Positions 25,296-34,598 of a DNA stretch of 55,096 bases are shown piece after piece. Position 1 is the first letter of the stretch; every line of letters starts with the position of its first letter. A model generated the notes under the pieces. That model had not been told where the DNA came from. It worked only from the letters and a program-made list of their open reading frames with translations, and made no database searches. This stretch comes from Candidatus Dormiibacter spiritus (GTDB lineage Bacteria; Chloroflexota; Dormibacteria; Dormibacterales; Dormibacteraceae), in the NCBI GenBank assembly GCA_003244185.1, contig QHBT01000012.1:1-55096 (forward strand). The letters are read 5' to 3'. The translations under genes and the position numbers were made by a program.

Positions 25296-26648
25296 ATGAC
25301 ACGAAATTCCCCTCGACTGGGACGGATCCCTTCAATTCTCACGTTCTCTCTGGCGGCCTTGGTCCTGGCCGCGGCCTGCGGCGGGGGCGGCGGTCAGCAG
25401 AACAGCGGCGGCGGCTTCAAGGGGACCAAGAAGGTCGGCTACTCCGGCGCGTTGACAGGCCAGTCCGCCCTCTACGGCAAGGCCGTGAGCCAGACGCTCA
25501 AGCTTGCGATGGACGACCTCAACGCCAAGGGCGGTGTCAACGGGTACAAGATGGAGCCGGTCATCTACGACGACGGCACCACCGTCGACAAGGCTACGGC
25601 CAATGCCCGGCAGCTCATCCTGCAGGACAACGTCCAAGCCCTGTTCGGACCGGTCACCTCCGCTCAGTGCCAGGCCGCCTCGCCGATCGCAAAGCAGAAC
25701 AAGACCCTGTTCCTGGCCGCCACCTGCAACACCTACCAGCTGACCACCGAGCCAGACCTCATTAATCCCTACTACGTCTCGGTCGTGCCGAACACCTACA
25801 TGGAGGGGACGGCCGCCGGTCGCTTCGTGGCCAAGCTGGGCTCGAAGCGCATCTTCATCGTCTCGCCCAAGTACCTGTTCGGCGTTTCTGAGACGAACGC
25901 CTTCGTTGCCTCCCTGAAGCGCGCCAACCCCAGCGCGCAGATCGTCAACCCCGAAAGCACCTGGTACGTCCCCTTCCCCACCAACCCGCGCTGGGACTCG
26001 ACGATCAACGCCATCCAGTCCTTCAAGCCCGACCTGATCTACACGAACATCTTCGCCGCCGATGAGATCAACTTCGTCCAGCAGGCGCAGCAGGTGGACC
26101 CAGACTTCTTCAAGAAGTATCCCTTCGTCGACCTTTCAAGCGTGGATGAGCTGCGGGCCCTCGGCAACGCCTACCCCCTCGGCATGCACCTCTACATGCG
26201 GGCACCGTTCTTCGCCATCAACAACCAGCGCATGAACGACTTCGTGAAGCGCTACAAGGAGCGCTTCAACGAGGAGCCCTCGGATTGGGCGGTGCTGGAC
26301 TACGACGCGGCCATGATGTGGGGGCAGGCCGCCAACGCGGCCAAGAGCTTCGACGCCGACAAGGTGATCAAGCAGATCGTGGGCCACTCGTTCCAGAGCC
26401 TGCGCGGCTACAGCTTCACAATCCGCGCCGGCGATCAGCAGGCGGACGTCGGGGAGACGATCGGCACCACCGCCGACAGCGGGGGCAAGTACAAGTTCCC
26501 CATTCTGAAGGACACTCAGAACCTCAAGGGCTCGGATCTCATCATGCCCAAGCAGCTGATGCAAGAGCTGCGCGACGGCAAGTGCGAGAAGGACGGCAAC
26601 CCCACGACCACCGACTTCGCACTCTGCCCTTCGTGGAAGCAGGGCTAA
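25296..26648 (+). CDS. Branched-chain amino-acid-type ABC transporter substrate-binding lipoprotein
   Basis: A periplasmic-binding-fold (Peripla_BP_6, LivJ-like) extracytoplasmic receptor of ~450 residues. The ATG at 25296 follows ggaagag and gives a basic N-terminus and a signal ending LVLAAAC, a lipobox, then a Gly-rich linker. An upstream frame from 25194 lacks a reason to be used. Landmarks: KKVGYSGALTGQSALYGKAV opens the first lobe, YDDGTTVDKATANARQLI and FGPVTSAQCQAASPIAKQNK continue it. The ligand may be an amino acid, amide or urea; it cannot be fixed from sequence. It heads the liv operon, 27 bases before livH. Confidence 0.9.
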   Translation: MTRNSPRLGRIPSILTFSLAALVLAAACGGGGGQQNSGGGFKGTKKVGYSGALTGQSALYGKAVSQTLKLAMDDLNAKGGVNGYKMEPVIYDDGTTVDKATANARQLILQDNVQALFGPVTSAQCQAASPIAKQNKTLFLAATCNTYQLTTEPDLINPYYVSVVPNTYMEGTAAGRFVAKLGSKRIFIVSPKYLFGVSETNAFVASLKRANPSAQIVNPESTWYVPFPTNPRWDSTINAIQSFKPDLIYTNIFAADEINFVQQAQQVDPDFFKKYPFVDLSSVDELRALGNAYPLGMHLYMRAPFFAINNQRMNDFVKRYKERFNEEPSDWAVLDYDAAMMWGQAANAAKSFDADKVIKQIVGHSFQSLRGYSFTIRAGDQQADVGETIGTTADSGGKYKFPILKDTQNLKGSDLIMPKQLMQELRDGKCEKDGNPTTTDFALCPSWKQG

Positions 26649-26675
26649 CAGCGATCGCCGAAGGGAGGTAGGCGC

Positions 26676-27563
26676 GTGAGCGGCGGTCAGCTCCTCCTCT
26701 TCGTGGTGGGCGGGCTGTCGAACGCCGCCTACCTCTTCATCGTGGCCGCCGGGCTCTCCCTAGTCTTCGGAGCGCTGCGGGTCATCAACATGGCCCACGG
26801 CTCGCTCTACATGATCGCTGCCTTCGTGACGGTGGTGGTCGCCAACCAGCTCGGCCTCACCCTTGGCTTCTGGGGCGGGCTGGTCGTGGCGGTGATAGTG
26901 ACGGGCCTCGTCGGCGCGCTGATCGAGGTGGTGGTCCTGCGCCGCGTCTATGGGGAGGAACACCTGGTCCAGCTGCTGGCCACGTACGCGCTGACTCTGG
27001 TCATCGCCGGAGTGGTGCGGACGGTCTTCGGCGCAAACTACCGAACTGTCAAACCACCCGCCGCCATCAACTTCTCAGTCACGCTGGCGGGCAACAGCTA
27101 CGCCGCCTACTCCTTCTTCATGATCGGCGCCGCCGTTGTGATCGGAACCGGCGTCTACGTCCTGATGTACCGGACGACCCTCGGCCGCAACATTCGGGCG
27201 GCCGTCTCCGATCCCGAGCTGCTGAGCGCTTCGGGAGTGAACGTGGCCCGGCTCTACACAGTCGTCTTTGTCATCGGAGCGGCGCTGGCGGCGCTGGGCG
27301 GCGCGATCGTGGCGCCCAGCCAGGCGGTCAACGCCAGCATGGACACCGATGTGCTGGTCCTGGCCTTTGCTATCAGCGTGATCGGCGGCCTGGGCAGCAT
27401 CATCGGCTCGCTGGTGGGAGCGCTGATCGTGGGCGAGGTGCTGTCGTTCGGGCTTCAGAACCAGTACACGAATCCCTACGCCATCGCTTTCGTCTTCATC
27501 ATCATGGTCATCGTCCTGACCATCCGCCCCTGGGGTCTCTTCGGTAAGGCCGAGCAGACCTGA
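26676..27563 (+). CDS. livH: Branched-chain amino-acid-type ABC permease LivH
   Basis: 295 residues with about eight hydrophobic helices and the LivH/LivM permease motifs: an N-terminal GLSNAAYLFIVAAGLSLVFGALRVINMAHGSLYM-like segment (residues ~8-40), GIR-like coupling sequence LGRNIRAAVSDPELLSASGVNV, and the C-terminal VIGGLGSIIGSLVGALIVG. It starts at GTG after a ggaggtaggc ribosome site, and its TGA shares one base with the ATG of the next gene. It pairs with the LivM half of the downstream fusion to form the channel. Confidence 0.93.
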   Translation: MSGGQLLLFVVGGLSNAAYLFIVAAGLSLVFGALRVINMAHGSLYMIAAFVTVVVANQLGLTLGFWGGLVVAVIVTGLVGALIEVVVLRRVYGEEHLVQLLATYALTLVIAGVVRTVFGANYRTVKPPAAINFSVTLAGNSYAAYSFFMIGAAVVIGTGVYVLMYRTTLGRNIRAAVSDPELLSASGVNVARLYTVVFVIGAALAALGGAIVAPSQAVNASMDTDVLVLAFAISVIGGLGSIIGSLVGALIVGEVLSFGLQNQYTNPYAIAFVFIIMVIVLTIRPWGLFGKAEQT

Positions 27564-29410
27564 TGCGGGTCCTGGAGCGCCGCCACTGGCGCTGGCCGGC
27601 TGCCGGCATCCTGATCGTGGGGGCGCTCCTCGTGCCGCCTCTGGCCGGCCTGGGCGAGCAGCTCAACCCCGACTCGAGCGCCAAGTTCCCCATCTTCCTG
27701 GGCACCTCGGCGCTGGTCCTGTCGCTCTGGGCGATCTCCTACAACCTGATGCTTGGCTATGCGGGGATCGTCTCCTTCGCCCACGCCGCCTACTACGGCG
27801 TGGGCGCCTACACCGTGGCAATCCTGTTTCAGCGCTATCACGTGCCGGTGCTGGCCGGGCTCGCCCTGGCGCCGGTGGTGGCGGCGCTGGTCGGCTTCTT
27901 GAGCGGCCTGGTCGCGCTCCGCGCGGTGCGCCTGTACTTCTCCCTGCTGACGCTGGCCATCTCGCAACTGCTCTACGCCATCGCCTTCAACTGGTACTCG
28001 GTGACAGGTGGTGACAACGGCATCCACGGTTTGGAGCTGCCTGACTTCCTGAGCGACTACTCGATCCTCTACTACTTCGTCGCGGCCGCCGTCGGTGTCT
28101 GCTTGGTGCTGATGTTCAGCCTGGTCCGCTCCCCCTTTGGTGCGGCGCTGCTGGCGATCCGCGAGAACCGCGAGCGCGCCCGCTCGGTCGGCATCAACGT
28201 GCGCGCCTACGAACTGGCCGTCTTCACGATCGCGGCCGCGTTCGCCGGCATGGCGGGCGGCCTCTACGCTCTGTTCGAGCAGCAGGCCTATCCGGAGCAG
28301 TTGTACTGGACGGCCAACGCTCAGCCGGTGGTGATCGCGCTCCTGGGTGGCATCGGCTCGTTCTTGGGTCCGGCGCTGGGCGCCTTCATTTACACGGAGC
28401 TCGACAACCAGCTGAGCAAGAACTTCGCGTATCAGTTCGACATTCTCCTGGGCGGCATCGTGCTGGCCGTGGTGCTGCTGGCCCCAGGCGGCTTTGCCTC
28501 CGTGCCCGATCTCATCGGCCAGCTCCGCCGACGCTTCTCGCGCCAGGCCGAAAGCGCCGTTGCTGAGAGCTCCGGTCACGCGATCGAAGCCAGCGATCCC
28601 GGGCGGGCGGCCCGCATCAAGGCGATCCAGGCAGATCGCTTACCAGCCGACACGCGCGAGCCGCTGCTCGTCATCGAAGGGCTCTCCCGCCACTTTGGTG
28701 GCTTGCGTGCCGTCTCAGGGGTGAACCTCACTGTTCACGCGCGCGACCGCCACGCCATCATCGGCCCCAACGGCGCCGGCAAGTCGACCCTGTTCAATCT
28801 CATCACCGGGCATCTCAAGCCCACCACCGGCCGGGTCAGGTTCGGCGGCCGGGACATCACCGGCAAGCCGCCGCACATGATCGCCAAAGCGGGCATCGGC
28901 CGAACCTTCCAGATCACCATGATCTTCCCGAAGCTGACGGTGCTGCAAAACCTGCAGTACGCGATGCTGGCTCACCGGGGCCGCACCGTGCGCCCGTTCG
29001 GGCGGGCGGATCGCATGTACCGCGATGAAGCTCTAGACCTGCTTGCCGCCGTGGGCCTGGGCCCCTACGCCGAACTGCCGGCAGGCCTTCTCTCCCATGG
29101 TGACCAGCGCGCCATCGAGCTGGCCATCTCCCTCGCCCTCGGTTCCCGGCTGGTGCTGCTGGACGAGCCAACGGCGGGCATGTCCGCCTTCGAGACGCAG
29201 AAGGCCATGGAGCTTGTCCGGCGGGTGGCGCAGGAGAAGAGCCTGACACTGCTCTTCTGCGAGCACGACATGGAGGTCGTCTTCGGCACGGCGCAAACGG
29301 TGACTGTCATGAACCAGGGGCAGGTCTTGACCCAGGGGCGGCCGGAGGAGATCCGCAACGACCCGGAGGTGAAGCGCGTCTACTTGGGTGAGCTGGAGGA
29401 AACGGCGTGA
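27563..29410 (+). CDS. Fused LivM permease and LivG ATPase
   Basis: A single 615-residue protein. Residues ~1-325 are a LivM-type permease with about nine helices ([20 protein letters not shown], then [22 protein letters not shown] and [18 protein letters not shown]). After a charged linker of ~40 residues comes a LivG-type ATPase from ~367: Walker [10 protein letters not shown] near 401, GRTFQ, signature [13 protein letters not shown] (the usual LSYG-QQ shape) and Walker [13 protein letters not shown]. Separate genes are the norm, so this fusion fixes one LivM to one LivG. It overlaps livF by four bases (GTGA). Confidence 0.93.
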   Translation: MRVLERRHWRWPAAGILIVGALLVPPLAGLGEQLNPDSSAKFPIFLGTSALVLSLWAISYNLMLGYAGIVSFAHAAYYGVGAYTVAILFQRYHVPVLAGLALAPVVAALVGFLSGLVALRAVRLYFSLLTLAISQLLYAIAFNWYSVTGGDNGIHGLELPDFLSDYSILYYFVAAAVGVCLVLMFSLVRSPFGAALLAIRENRERARSVGINVRAYELAVFTIAAAFAGMAGGLYALFEQQAYPEQLYWTANAQPVVIALLGGIGSFLGPALGAFIYTELDNQLSKNFAYQFDILLGGIVLAVVLLAPGGFASVPDLIGQLRRRFSRQAESAVAESSGHAIEASDPGRAARIKAIQADRLPADTREPLLVIEGLSRHFGGLRAVSGVNLTVHARDRHAIIGPNGAGKSTLFNLITGHLKPTTGRVRFGGRDITGKPPHMIAKAGIGRTFQITMIFPKLTVLQNLQYAMLAHRGRTVRPFGRADRMYRDEALDLLAAVGLGPYAELPAGLLSHGDQRAIELAISLALGSRLVLLDEPTAGMSAFETQKAMELVRRVAQEKSLTLLFCEHDMEVVFGTAQTVTVMNQGQVLTQGRPEEIRNDPEVKRVYLGELEETA

Positions 29411-30150
29411 TCGTGGACCCGGCCCCGGCGCCACCAGCGACGGCGGGCGCGACCATGCCGGCGCTGCAGGTCCGCCAGCTCGACGTCCGCTACGGCAAGA
29501 GCCACGTGGTGTTCGATCTCGCCGTGGAGGTGGCCCGCGGCGAACTCCTCGCCTTGCTCGGCCGCAACGGAGCCGGCAAGACCACCGCCATCCTGGGCAT
29601 CGTCGGCCTCGTGCCGGGCGCCTCGGGCTCGGTCTACGTCTCCGGCCGCTCAGTCTCCAAACTGCCCAGCTACCGCCGGACCAAAGGCCACGTGGCCTAC
29701 GTGCCGTCGGGAGCCCGTTGCTTCCCCAACCTCACGGTTCAGGAGAACCTGGAGCTGACCGCCCGGCCTGCGGCGGGGGGCTGGACGCTCGCTCGCGTGT
29801 TCGAGCGCTTCCCAAAGCTAAGAGAGCTGCGCTCGAACCAGGCTGGCGGACTCTCCGGCGGTGAGCGCCAGATGCTGGCGGTGGGCCGGGGTCTCATGAG
29901 CAACCCGACAGTACTGCTGCTCGACGAGCCCACCGAAGGGCTGGCGCCGGTTGTCGTTCAGGGGCTGGGCAGCCTCTTGCTCGACCTGAAGCGAACGGGC
30001 ATGGGAATCCTCCTGGCGGAGCAGAACCACCGCCTCGCACTCCGGGTGGCCGACCGTGCCGCATTCATCGAGAAGGGCCGCATCGTGGCCGAGATGCCGG
30101 CCGCCGAAGCCCGCGGCAGTGACATCCTCCACCGCATCCTCGGCGTCTGA
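29407..30150 (+). CDS. livF: Branched-chain amino-acid-type ABC ATPase LivF
   Basis: 247 residues. Walker A is GRNGAGKTT, the signature is GGLSGGERQMLAVGRGLM, and Walker B with switch is LLLDEPTEGLAPVV, followed by LLAEQNHRLALRVADRAAFIEKG, typical of LivF. The start is GTG inside the preceding stop; an in-frame ATG at 29455 (before PALQVRQLDVRYG) is an alternative that would remove a Pro/Ala leader. It completes the five-function transporter with the binding protein, LivH and LivM-LivG, and forms the second ATPase of the heterodimer. The gene converges with the GT2 gene downstream. Confidence 0.92.
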   Translation: MIVDPAPAPPATAGATMPALQVRQLDVRYGKSHVVFDLAVEVARGELLALLGRNGAGKTTAILGIVGLVPGASGSVYVSGRSVSKLPSYRRTKGHVAYVPSGARCFPNLTVQENLELTARPAAGGWTLARVFERFPKLRELRSNQAGGLSGGERQMLAVGRGLMSNPTVLLLDEPTEGLAPVVVQGLGSLLLDLKRTGMGILLAEQNHRLALRVADRAAFIEKGRIVAEMPAAEARGSDILHRILGV

Positions 30151-30183
30151 GCGCCAGCCCTTCCCGCGATGGGAGGCCCTCGG

Positions 30184-30990
30184 CTAGCACTCTTCGAGGA
30201 GCGGGTGGACGCGGGCCAGTTCCACCTGCCGCTCGCGATGATAGTCAGCGTCAAGGGCCGACCCGAAAAGGCGCTCATCCCTGGCCACCCTCAGCCGTGC
30301 CAGCGTCGTCAGCGCGTGCACGCCGTCTTTCCAGGTCAGCTTCTTGCCCTCCTCCCGGCTCCGAGCGTAGTAGCGGATGGGCACCTCATGAATGCGATAG
30401 CCCAGACGCAGCACCCGAGCGGTTATGTCAGGCTCGATGTCGAAGCGATGGCCGCTCAAATTCAGCCGCTTCCACAACTCGGTGCGGAGCACCTTGTAGC
30501 CGGTCTCCATATCGCCGATGTAGGCGTCGAACAGAAGATTCGAGGCCAGTGTGACGAGCCGGTTGCCCATCACGAACCAGTAGCTGTAGGCCGTGTGGGC
30601 GCCGAAACCGCGCACACCGTACACCACGTCCGCTCGCCCCTCCACCAGCGGCGCCAGGAGCTCACCGTAGTCGCGCGGGTCGTATTCCAGATCGGCATCT
30701 TGGACCAGCGCGAACGGCAGACGCAGCTCGGAGATGGCACGCCGAAGGGCCAGGCCCTTGCCGCCATTGACCTCCTGCCGCAACGCCTTCACCCGGGAAT
30801 CATGACTGGCGATCTGCTGTAGGAGCTGCCAGCTCCGGTCCTGGGAGCCATCGTCGACAGCTATCACTTCACCGACCTCAGGCCGCTTCAGCACGTGCTT
30901 GAAAACGGTCTCCAAGGTGCGCTCCTCGTTGTAAATAGGCATCATGACGCTCAGCACGCCGTGAGAACTGATTTCGGCCACGAGCGACAC
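30184..30990 (-). CDS. Glycosyltransferase family 2 (DPM1/GtrB-like)
   Basis: 268 residues with a GT-A fold. It has LSVMMPIYNEERTLETVFKH at the N-terminus, IAVDDGSQDRSW with the first Asp motif, GGKGLALRRAI, VQDADLEYDPRDYGELL (the DxD-like metal site) and VRGFGAHTAYSYWFVMGNRLV. The last is characteristic of polyprenyl-phosphate mannose/glucose synthase-like enzymes without C-terminal membrane helices. It probably transfers a sugar from a nucleotide to a lipid phosphate, which could supply the GT-C-like membrane proteins, though that link is inference. The start is GTG, and its first 30 bases overlap the divergent hydrolase gene if that gene starts at 30961. Confidence 0.88.
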   Translation of the reverse strand: MSLVAEISSHGVLSVMMPIYNEERTLETVFKHVLKRPEVGEVIAVDDGSQDRSWQLLQQIASHDSRVKALRQEVNGGKGLALRRAISELRLPFALVQDADLEYDPRDYGELLAPLVEGRADVVYGVRGFGAHTAYSYWFVMGNRLVTLASNLLFDAYIGDMETGYKVLRTELWKRLNLSGHRFDIEPDITARVLRLGYRIHEVPIRYYARSREEGKKLTWKDGVHALTTLARLRVARDERLFGSALDADYHRERQVELARVHPLLEEC

Positions 30991-32766
30991 ATTAGCAAGA
31001 ACCCCCCTCTCGGCGGGTCAGCCCCGGACCGGTCCCAGCCAACGCGGCTGAGCCTGGGTCACCGCCTCCGCTGGCTCGTCGGCCTCGTGGCTGCAAGCTC
31101 ACTGCTGACCGCTTGGCTGGCAGTGCCTGTACCGTTCTCGGGCCGGGTCCGGGACGCTGAGGGCAAACCCATCGCAGGAGCATCGATAACGCCCCACGGA
31201 CCGGCCGCGGACCTGGCTCGCAGCGATTCCGGCGGCACGTACCGCGCCGGCACCCACGCATGGCCTCTCGGCCTGCCCGCGCAGGTTCGGGCCGACGGCT
31301 TTCAGCCAGCCGAGACCCGGGGCGGAGAGGTGGTTCTGCACCGCTGGCCCCAGTTGATGGGTGTGGTCGTGGACGAGATCGGCGACCCAGTGCCGGATGC
31401 CGACCTGACCCTCACGGCTCAGGGCCGCAGCTGGCGCACAAGCGCCGACAGCGAGGGTCGCTTCGCCCTCTTCCTGCCGATCAGTGGGGACAGCGTGCAG
31501 GCGACGGTCGGAGCCCTAGGCCATGAGGGCTGGTCAGGCAGCGCCGTCCTCCAGCTCGACCGGGAAGCGACGCTCGCGCCGAAGCTGGCGCGGCAGCTGG
31601 GCACGTTGACCATCATTACCGATCCCGCCGGCGTCAACCCCCTGATCGACACCCGGCATCTCGATTCCTGCAAGGCAACGCCCTGTCAGGTTTCGCTGCC
31701 CGTCGGCTACCACACGGTGTCAGTTGACGATCCGGTCTTTGTGCCCTGGTTGGCGAGCGCCAGGCTGGCGAAGGACGGCGCCGTGAACGTGGCCGCCACC
31801 CTGGTCCGCAGGCTCGGCCGGCTGAAGGTGAACGTGCCAGGCACCGGCGAGCTGGCGTTGGACGGCAGTCAGATCGGCACAGGGGCTTTCAACGCGGATG
31901 TCGTCACTGGCCAGCACACACTCACGTACCGCTCAGCGGCCACCTGGCCCTACCGCGCGGACGTCCAGGTGCAGTGGCAGCAGGCGACCGAGGTGACGCT
32001 GGGGCCGCATCCCGTGACTCCTGGGGACTCAGGCACCTTCCTGACCGAGCTGCAGGCCTACCTGACGGCCACCGGGGGAACCTTCGGCGTTTACCTCGAG
32101 CAGCTGAGCAGCGGGCGGACGCTCGCAATCGACCAGGACGCCAGCATGGAGGCCGCCAGCGTCATCAAGATTCCCGTGGCTCTCTACCTTCTGAGCCAAG
32201 TCGACGCAGGTCAGGTGAAGCTGAGCGACAAGGTCAAGCTCGAGGCCAAGGACTTCATGGGTGGTACAGGCATTCTGTATGGGTCAGCCAAGGCAGGCGA
32301 CGAGATCCCCTATCAGGACCTACTCGCCGACCTCGTCCGGCAGAGCGACAACACAGCCTGGCAGGCGCTGCAGCGGGTGCTGGACCCGGCCAAGATCGAC
32401 GGCTTTGCCGCTGCCCAGGGCGCGCCTGACTGCCATCAACTCAGCGACCAGTGCACAGCCCGGCAGGCCGGCCAGCTGCTGAGCAAGCTTGGCCGGGGCG
32501 GCCTGCTGAGCGGTGATTCCACCGACCGCCTGATCCAGCTGCTGGAGACGACAGTCTTCAACGATCGGATCAACTACTACCTGAGCGGCGTCAGCATCGC
32601 GCACAAGATAGGCATCGACGGCAACGTGATCAACGATTGCGGCATCGTGTACGCCGCCACTGGCGCGTTCACCATCTGCGTCTTCACCCGGACGGCCGAC
32701 CAGCCGACAGGCATCCAGGCGATCCGCGACATCGCCCGCGCCGCCTACCGCTATAACAGCCACTGA
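30961..32766 (+). CDS. Membrane-anchored serine hydrolase: regulatory-like and PEGA-type domains plus class A beta-lactamase-like domain
   Basis: About 601 residues from a GTG. The order is: one membrane helix near residues 38-58, a carboxypeptidase-regulatory-like domain (GRVRDAEGKPIAGASITP), a second similar domain (GVVVDEIGDPVPDADLTL), a PEGA-like domain around TPCQVSLPVGYHTVSV, then a penicilloyl-serine-transferase domain from ~370. Catalytic motifs are SVIK near 400, SDN near 462 and KIG (in place of KTG) near 549. The fold is that of class A beta-lactamases and related D,D-peptidases; the altered third motif leaves substrate open. The long sensory-looking N-terminal half suggests peptidoglycan or antibiotic-linked surface work rather than a simple lactamase. 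The start is uncertain. Confidence 0.78.
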   Translation: MRTDFGHERHISKNPPLGGSAPDRSQPTRLSLGHRLRWLVGLVAASSLLTAWLAVPVPFSGRVRDAEGKPIAGASITPHGPAADLARSDSGGTYRAGTHAWPLGLPAQVRADGFQPAETRGGEVVLHRWPQLMGVVVDEIGDPVPDADLTLTAQGRSWRTSADSEGRFALFLPISGDSVQATVGALGHEGWSGSAVLQLDREATLAPKLARQLGTLTIITDPAGVNPLIDTRHLDSCKATPCQVSLPVGYHTVSVDDPVFVPWLASARLAKDGAVNVAATLVRRLGRLKVNVPGTGELALDGSQIGTGAFNADVVTGQHTLTYRSAATWPYRADVQVQWQQATEVTLGPHPVTPGDSGTFLTELQAYLTATGGTFGVYLEQLSSGRTLAIDQDASMEAASVIKIPVALYLLSQVDAGQVKLSDKVKLEAKDFMGGTGILYGSAKAGDEIPYQDLLADLVRQSDNTAWQALQRVLDPAKIDGFAAAQGAPDCHQLSDQCTARQAGQLLSKLGRGGLLSGDSTDRLIQLLETTVFNDRINYYLSGVSIAHKIGIDGNVINDCGIVYAATGAFTICVFTRTADQPTGIQAIRDIARAAYRYNSH

Positions 32767-32795
32767 CGCCGACCACGCCCACCGCCTCCTCCCCG

Positions 32796-33449
32796 TCAGC
32801 TCAGCGCCAGCGTCAGGCCAACCAGCGCCGCGGTGTCCGCTCTGAGGTTGCGCGGTCCCAGTGACAGCGTGCGGCCGGCGGCCACCTGCCGCTCTTCCGG
32901 GGTCCAGCCGCCCTCCGGTCCGATGAAGAGCGTCGCGCCGTCTGGTAGACCGTGCATCGGTTCACCGGACATGTCGAGCAGGTAGGGCTCGGCAGCTTCC
33001 CGCCAGGCGGCGGCGAGGCGGACGGGTGCGCTCACCTCCGGCACCCGGAGCCGGCCCGCGAGCATGGCCGCCTCACGGCAGACGGACGCCCACCGCTCAG
33101 GACGCCCGCCCCTCCCCATGCTCCTCAACGCGGCGACAAGACGGAAGGCGCTCGCCCCCGCCTCCGTGCAGCGGGACAGCACCAGATCGAGGCTGCTGGC
33201 CGGCAGCACCGCGACGGCGAGTGTGATTTGCCGCTCAGGCTCCGGTCGGTGCGGCCGCTCCTCCTCCACCCAACCGGTGACCAGGGTTGCAGTGACGGCT
33301 TCAAGGCGGACTTGCAGCAGGCGCCCCACCGGCTCCACTACTGCGATCACCTGTCCGGGGCGGGCGCGAAGCGAGGTTGCCAGGTGCCGAGCGTCGGCTC
33401 CACTGATGCTCACCTGGTCGCCGTCGCGCTCGGCGAAGAAGTGGGGCAT
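32796..33449 (-). CDS. rsmE: 16S rRNA (uracil1498-N3)-methyltransferase
   Basis: Methylates N3 of U1498 in 16S rRNA using SAM. It belongs to the SPOUT class: MPHFFAERDGDQVSISGADARHL is the N-terminal PUA-like opening (hallmark at residues 1-23), then LFIGPEGGWTPEE and SLGPRNLRADTAALVGL, which form the trefoil-knot SAM site. At 217 residues it is slightly shorter than many homologues. The ATG overlaps the upstream glycosylase stop by one base (TGATG), so the two are co-translated. Confidence 0.92.
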   Translation of the reverse strand: MPHFFAERDGDQVSISGADARHLATSLRARPGQVIAVVEPVGRLLQVRLEAVTATLVTGWVEEERPHRPEPERQITLAVAVLPASSLDLVLSRCTEAGASAFRLVAALRSMGRGGRPERWASVCREAAMLAGRLRVPEVSAPVRLAAAWREAAEPYLLDMSGEPMHGLPDGATLFIGPEGGWTPEERQVAAGRTLSLGPRNLRADTAALVGLTLALS

Positions 33450-34051
33450 CAGCCGCCGATGCAGCGCTCTCGCAAGCGGGACAACGTGTCGAGCGCTCTT
33501 GTCAGACGCTCGCGGTTGGCGGGGTCGTTAAGCCAGCGCGAGGTTCCAGAGGGATGCGGCAGCGGCAGCAGCACAGGATTGGAGCCAAACGCCTGACCGA
33601 CCCTTTCGTCCAGAGGCGCAGGTCCCAGAAAGCGCCCAGCCGCCAGCTGCCCGACCAAGAGCACAGCTCGCGGGCGGACCAGCTTCAGCTCCGCCTCGAG
33701 CCAATGGGAACAGTTGCGGATGGCTGCCGCGGGAGGTGGCCGGTCGCCGCTGCCGGAGGCGTTGGGGCCGGGGAAGCAACGCATGATGGCGGCGATATAG
33801 GTGTGCCGGCGGAACTCCTCGCCGGAGCTGAAGCGGGCGCGCAGCATCCAGCGCTCCAGCTCCCGGCCAGCGCGACCCATGAAGGGCCGATGCAGACCGT
33901 GCTCCACAGGACCGGGCGCCTGGCCGATGAGGAAGAACTCCGCATCGCGCCGGCCCTCGAAGATTGGTTTCGCCTCGGCGACGAGGCCCTGATCGGCGCA
34001 GATCCGGCAGGTTGAGCAGGCAGCCTGGAGATCGCTAAGCTCGTCAGTCAT
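33449..34051 (-). CDS. Uracil-DNA glycosylase superfamily protein, probable family 4-like Fe-S enzyme
   Basis: Removes uracil (or related bases) from DNA in base-excision repair. It has the family 4 layout of paired and spaced cysteines: CSTCRIC near the N-terminus, then RCFPG and RNCSHWLE, fitting a [4Fe-4S] cluster. The catalytic-site motif IGQAPG and the C-terminal loop LPLPHPSGTSRW are present. The start at 34051 is preferred. An upstream ATG at 34078 adds nine residues but overlaps the divergent gene further. At 34049-34052 the two start codons share the palindrome CATG. Clustering with rsmE reflects a common operon, not a shared pathway. Confidence 0.85.
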   Translation of the reverse strand: MTDELSDLQAACSTCRICADQGLVAEAKPIFEGRRDAEFFLIGQAPGPVEHGLHRPFMGRAGRELERWMLRARFSSGEEFRRHTYIAAIMRCFPGPNASGSGDRPPPAAAIRNCSHWLEAELKLVRPRAVLLVGQLAAGRFLGPAPLDERVGQAFGSNPVLLPLPHPSGTSRWLNDPANRERLTRALDTLSRLRERCIGG

Positions 34052-34517
34052 GGTCCGCTTGGGGCTGATCGGGGACACCCAGGGAAGGTACAGCGTGGAT
34101 CGGCTGCTCGGCTTCGTGGCCAGGCAGTTTCAGGACGTCGACGAGATCTGGCATGTCGGTGACTGGCAGGAGGAGCGGATTCTCGAAGGCCTGCGGGCGC
34201 TCGCCAAGCCGCTGGAAGTCGTCAACGGCAATGCGCCCGACGATCCGCGTTTCCCCATGATCGTCAGGCGCCGCCTGGAAGGATTGGAGCTGGGCATGGT
34301 GCACCGCCCGCCCAAGCCTGGTGATGCCTGGGTGGAGGAGTGTGACATCGTCATCCACGGCCATACTCACCGCTGGCGAGACGAGATGGCAGGGCGCACC
34401 CGCTTCATCAACGTCGCCACTCCCACCGCGAGCTTCAGCCAGGAGCGCACGCTGGGCATCCTCACCTTGCAGGCCGGCACCGCGGAGCTGAAGCGGAAAG
34501 TGGTCAAGCTCGCCTGA
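34050..34517 (+). CDS. Metallophosphoesterase, YfcE/MJ0936-like
   Basis: A calcineurin-like phosphodiesterase of 155 residues. Metal-binding motifs: GLIGDTQG (motif I, GDxHG-like with Gln in place of His), HVGDW (motif II, GD-x), VNGNAPD (GNCD/E-like) and IHGHTHR (motif IV). Relatives hydrolyse phosphodiesters such as cyclic nucleotides in vitro. It is a single gene whose start codon shares bases with the divergent glycosylase start. The substrate is unassigned. Confidence 0.85.
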   Translation: MVRLGLIGDTQGRYSVDRLLGFVARQFQDVDEIWHVGDWQEERILEGLRALAKPLEVVNGNAPDDPRFPMIVRRRLEGLELGMVHRPPKPGDAWVEECDIVIHGHTHRWRDEMAGRTRFINVATPTASFSQERTLGILTLQAGTAELKRKVVKLA

Positions 34518-34598
34518 CCGCAGACTGGCTCGGACACGGCTGCTCAGGAGGCAACCGCGGCGGCCACCTGACAGGCCCTTCCTACAATCGAGAGGCGT

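Noticed and set aside
27476-28579. A 367-residue antisense frame over the Liv permease genes
   Set aside because: No domain or membrane segments, composition dominated by His/Gln/Arg; the plus strand has well-defined permease and ATPase genes.
30151-30183. A short stem (cccttcccgcgatgggagg) between convergent livF and GT2 genes as terminator
   Set aside because: The stem has a bulge, and there is no U-run on either strand; evidence too weak to list as a feature.
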